Assembly (NCBI GenBank): GCA_963971575.1
Contig: OZ020611.1
Location: 48,187,007 to 48,251,006, forward strand
From: Liopterus haemorrhoidalis
Taxonomy: Eukaryota; Arthropoda; Insecta; Coleoptera; Dytiscidae
Length of the DNA: 64,000 bases
Direction of reading: 5' to 3'
Positions 61,510 through 64,000 of this stretch are shown here, in pieces. Below the pieces are notes generated by a model. It saw nothing but the letters and a program-made list of their open reading frames with translations, did no database searches and was not told the origin of the DNA. The position numbers were made by a program, and so were the translations under genes. The number at the start of each line of letters is the position of its first letter. Position 1 is the first letter of the stretch.

Positions 61510-61640
61510 TACGTCAGCGCTCATAGCGATGTGCGTTTAGCCATTGGTTTTCTAATTTTTCAAACAGGTAACTTGCAAACTAGAGTTCGAATCCTGTCAA
61601 TTTTAGATTTTTTTGTTTTTTTTTTTTGCAGTTTTCTTTT
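61510..61640 (+). mobile_element. Possible tRNA-like SINE fragment
   Basis: TAGCCATTGGT at 61537 resembles box A. AGTTCGAATCCTG at 61591 is a good box B. The interval is about 45 bp. A T-rich run (61603-61627) follows. There is no clear LINE-like tail and no target duplication. It lies about 40 bp after the end of the M2 copy. Confidence 0.4.
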
Positions 61641-61972
61641 GTTTAAATTATTTTGTCAAAATTCTAGTTATATTTTGGTAAATGTTGCTAAAAATTTTTA
61701 AAAGCGTAAATTTAATAACCAGTGGGAAGTGTTGAAATTGTAATTTAATTATGTTTGATGTATACGAAATCAGAGGGCGGGGCTAATGATTTAAGCAACC
61801 AATGGAAGCCATAGGCGCAATTTTCCAAATTTTAATGAACCTTGCTATGTAAAAAAAATACTGCACATATTTAGAAACTTAAATAATGGTATTAGGCATT
61901 CGAATTAAAATTCATAAAAAAATATTTTGACATAAAATTTGTTTTGGCATCCCAAATAATCATCATTCAGTT
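61641..61972. other. AT-rich stretch, nothing recognised
   Basis: No supported feature. Confidence 0.4.
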
Positions 61973-62033
61973 ATTAAATACCTGCAAAATCCTGAAATGT
62001 GTGAAAATTCACACTTCACATCAATTTTTTTGT
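61973..62033 (+). repeat. Palindrome-bearing 60-bp dispersed repeat, copy 3
   Basis: GTTATTAAATACCTGCAAAA, TCCTGAAATGTGTGAAAATT and CACACTTCACATC match the copy at 13108-13178 with few changes. It abuts the LINE fragment that follows. Confidence 0.65.
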
Positions 62034-62049
62034 TATCATATTTTGTACT

Positions 62050-62625
62050 ACATCCACAATATTAGAAAAAAATGTATATTCACAGTTAGAAAATTTTATA
62101 TCAGAAAATAACATCCTGACAATGTATCTATCGGGTTTCCGAAAAAACCACAGCTGTAAAACAGCATTCCAGTATGTATTAAATGGTTGGACTAACAGTT
62201 CTAATAATGATTTAATAACAATTGTATTTTTTTTAGACTTGAAAAGAGCTTTCGAAACAGTTGATCGAAAAATATTGATTAGAAAATTAAAAAGTATGGG
62301 GGGGATTTAAGGGAACAAAAACAAAAAGTAAAATGTAGCCAAGTAGAATCAGACGTTATAAATATAGAGTGGGGAGTTCCACAGGGGAGTATTCTCAGTC
62401 CCATATTGTTTATGTGTTATATAAATGATATGGAACAGGTGACACAACACTGGAAGTTCCATATGTTTGCAGATGATACCGTATATATCTGGTCGTGATC
62501 TGAAGGATATACAGAGTAAATTAAATGAAAATGTAGAAAGGATATGTTTATGGCTGAAATAAAATAAGTTAAAACTCAATGTAGATAAAACCAAAGGAGT
62601 GATATTGGGAAATATTTTTTTCCCT
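62050..62625 (+). pseudogene. LINE reverse-transcriptase fragment
   Basis: Frames read LEKNVYSQLENFISENNIL, LSGFRKNHSCKTAFQYVLNG and TIVFFLDLKRAFETVDRKIL (RT fingers and the first catalytic aspartate region). After shifts come [20 protein letters not shown], the catalytic box as MFADDTVY, then LKDIQSKLNENVERICLWLK and KLKLNVDKTKGVILG. The order and spacing are those of a CR1/Jockey-like non-LTR RT. There is a deletion around the segment after KSMGG, plus stops and frame changes. Similarity ends near 62620, so this copy lacks the 3' part of ORF2. Confidence 0.88.
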
Positions 62626-63498
62626 ATTAAAAACTACCTGGCAGCACCTGATAAACCTTAAACCTTTTTTTTTAATTTTTGGCACTCGCACATGATAAAC
62701 ACCATCTTGAAGATCAACAAAACTAGAAAAGGCTATTTTTCTATTCACTGATAAACCACAATCTTCAACCGTTTTCCTTTAAATTCCAATTTATGGATTT
62801 TCTCGTACTGCACTTCTACTCCGATGAATCTTACAGTATTTTGCACGGATCAAATTTTCTTAGTCTTTGAATCGCTAAAAAATAATTAAGTCATTTATAC
62901 TATGGTCTGTTTGTATAATAAAAAGTATAATAAAATACCTTCTTTTACCCTCTAACTATAAATGCATTTTGCCATCTCTTGAAAATAAACTTCATACTCT
63001 TCGCTGTCAATGACAAAATGAGTTTAATGCATGCTATGACCATACCTGTGGCTGCTTTTGTATACCCTTCAAACTAAGTTTTTTTGAAATTATAATATAT
63101 TTTGGATGTTTTTTATTTATCATTATTATTTTTAATAGTATTTCAATTGTTTTTAAATACACTAATCTAACGAAACGTAATTCTGCCAGATATTACAATA
63201 ACCGTGAAGATAGCCCCAACGTTAATTTTATACCGGAAACAAGCTATAACATCGGGATTTACATTGGATTGTTCAGAATATAGATTTATTCAGCAATGTT
63301 AAATCTGATTTAATAGAGCAATGTTATTATCATTGGTGTTAAGTTACCGGGTGTTACGACCGAAACTTCAGAATACCGCCAATAGTAGTCACTGAAAGGT
63401 ATACTACCTGGATCACGCGTAGAGCACATGTTAACGAAGCCATTTGAATGAACAGTATTGGATGACTCTATATAGATATATAAATCCAGTTTCAATCA
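62626..63498. other. AT-rich stretch, nothing recognised
   Basis: GTTACCGGGTGTTACGACCG at about 63342 is a slightly GC-richer island. No family is recognised. Confidence 0.4.
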
Positions 63499-63654
63499 TG
63501 GAAGATTCGCGTGACAGTTGTTAGAGATGCCGAAGATCGAGTCATTTGGCGACGGGTGGTCCGAAGAGTATTGAGAAGTGACATTACCGATGGCAGCGCT
63601 GTGCTCCATGGCAATATGGCTGCCGTCTCTAGAACTCAGCTGTCAATATGCTAA
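63499..63654 (+). pseudogene. Possible LINE ORF2 C-terminal snippet
   Basis: An open frame reads WKIRVTVVRDAEDRVIWRRV, VRRVLRSDITDGSAVLHGNM and AAVSRTQLSIC*. The segment 'W..R......A.DR..WR..V' is a common closing signature of LINE ORF2 proteins (endonuclease-RT type). No RT or zinc-knuckle sequence precedes it. The match is short, so I hold this loosely. Confidence 0.35.
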
Positions 63655-64000
63655 TAGCGAACAGGTTAATTTAAGCACAGTACATTTTTATTTTATGAAA
63701 ATGCGAGTAAATATAATATCTGCGAAATTTTTTAATTTTTAAGCGCTACACGTTTATCGAGGTATATAACAGAAGGTGGGCATCAAATTACTGTATTTAA
63801 AGTTTAATTTCAGTAGATTTATTGAAGTGTAATTTGTAGCTGAGCAGGTGTTAAATGCCGGGCACGTAATTTTATGTGGTACATCTGAGTGTCGGTCATC
63901 TGAATTTACTATATATGAATTCTGTTTGCAAACAAGTGCATTATGTTCATTGCCTCATGAAATAAAATTAGTTTTAGTTGGACAGGAGCAGCTAAAAGTT
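63655..64000. other. Window end, nothing recognised
   Basis: No supported feature to the end of the window. Confidence 0.35.

Noticed and set aside
61537..61604. A functional tRNA gene
   Set aside because: Only box A- and B-like segments are present; acceptor and anticodon stems do not pair well enough.

Overview
This window looks like arthropod (most likely insect) nuclear DNA made almost entirely of transposable elements. The sequence is AT-rich, has no operon-like gene arrangement, and shows no confident host gene, rRNA gene or canonical tRNA gene. The recognisable coding pieces are all broken transposase or reverse-transcriptase fragments: Tc1/mariner (several mariner lineages, a DD41D 'rosa-type' lineage, one Tc1), hAT, PIF/Harbinger, and several non-LTR LINEs. 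The mixture fits an insect, possibly a hemipteran, but I cannot name the species from the sequence alone.

Layout. 0-7 kb: LINE C-terminus, a 1.5-kb foldback element, and a microsatellite-bearing repeat (called M2 here) on the minus strand split by two younger insertions. 7-11 kb: a SINE-like unit, two hAT remnants, a mariner half-gene, a short hAT MITE and a 69-bp tandem array. 12-18 kb: copies of two microsatellite-bearing repeats (M1 and M2), an hAT MITE full of CATCGATG, a deleted mariner, a hAT MITE, and a DD41D miniature nested in another inverted-repeat element. 19-29 kb: LINE 3' end, a Harbinger-like element, an internally deleted BED-finger hAT, DD41D copy 1, LINE tails. 30-43 kb: a Jockey-type LINE with a MITE inside, a 1.3-kb element carrying a nearly perfect long hairpin, DD41D copy 2 inside an M2 repeat, a tRNA-like SINE, a Harbinger element, further MITEs. 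43-54 kb: M1 copy, an LTR-like unit, Tc1 remnant, a deleted DD41D, two mariners and a third mariner fragment. 56-64 kb: a mariner containing both a hAT MITE and a piece of LINE reverse transcriptase, a Harbinger element with clean TAA duplications, an M2 copy with about 22 TCTG units, and LINE fragments.

Insertions are repeatedly nested, and many have readable target-site duplications: 8 bp for hAT, TA for Tc1/mariner, TAA for one Harbinger, and 9-11 bp for two unassigned inverted-repeat elements. M1 (about 0.5-0.7 kb) and M2 (about 0.6 kb and up) are two dispersed repeats, each carrying a (TCTG)n tract at a fixed internal position. M2 is the commonest landing site for other elements here. 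None of the transposase or RT genes seen is intact, so any current movement would need enzymes supplied from elsewhere. The two DD41D copies are the least decayed.
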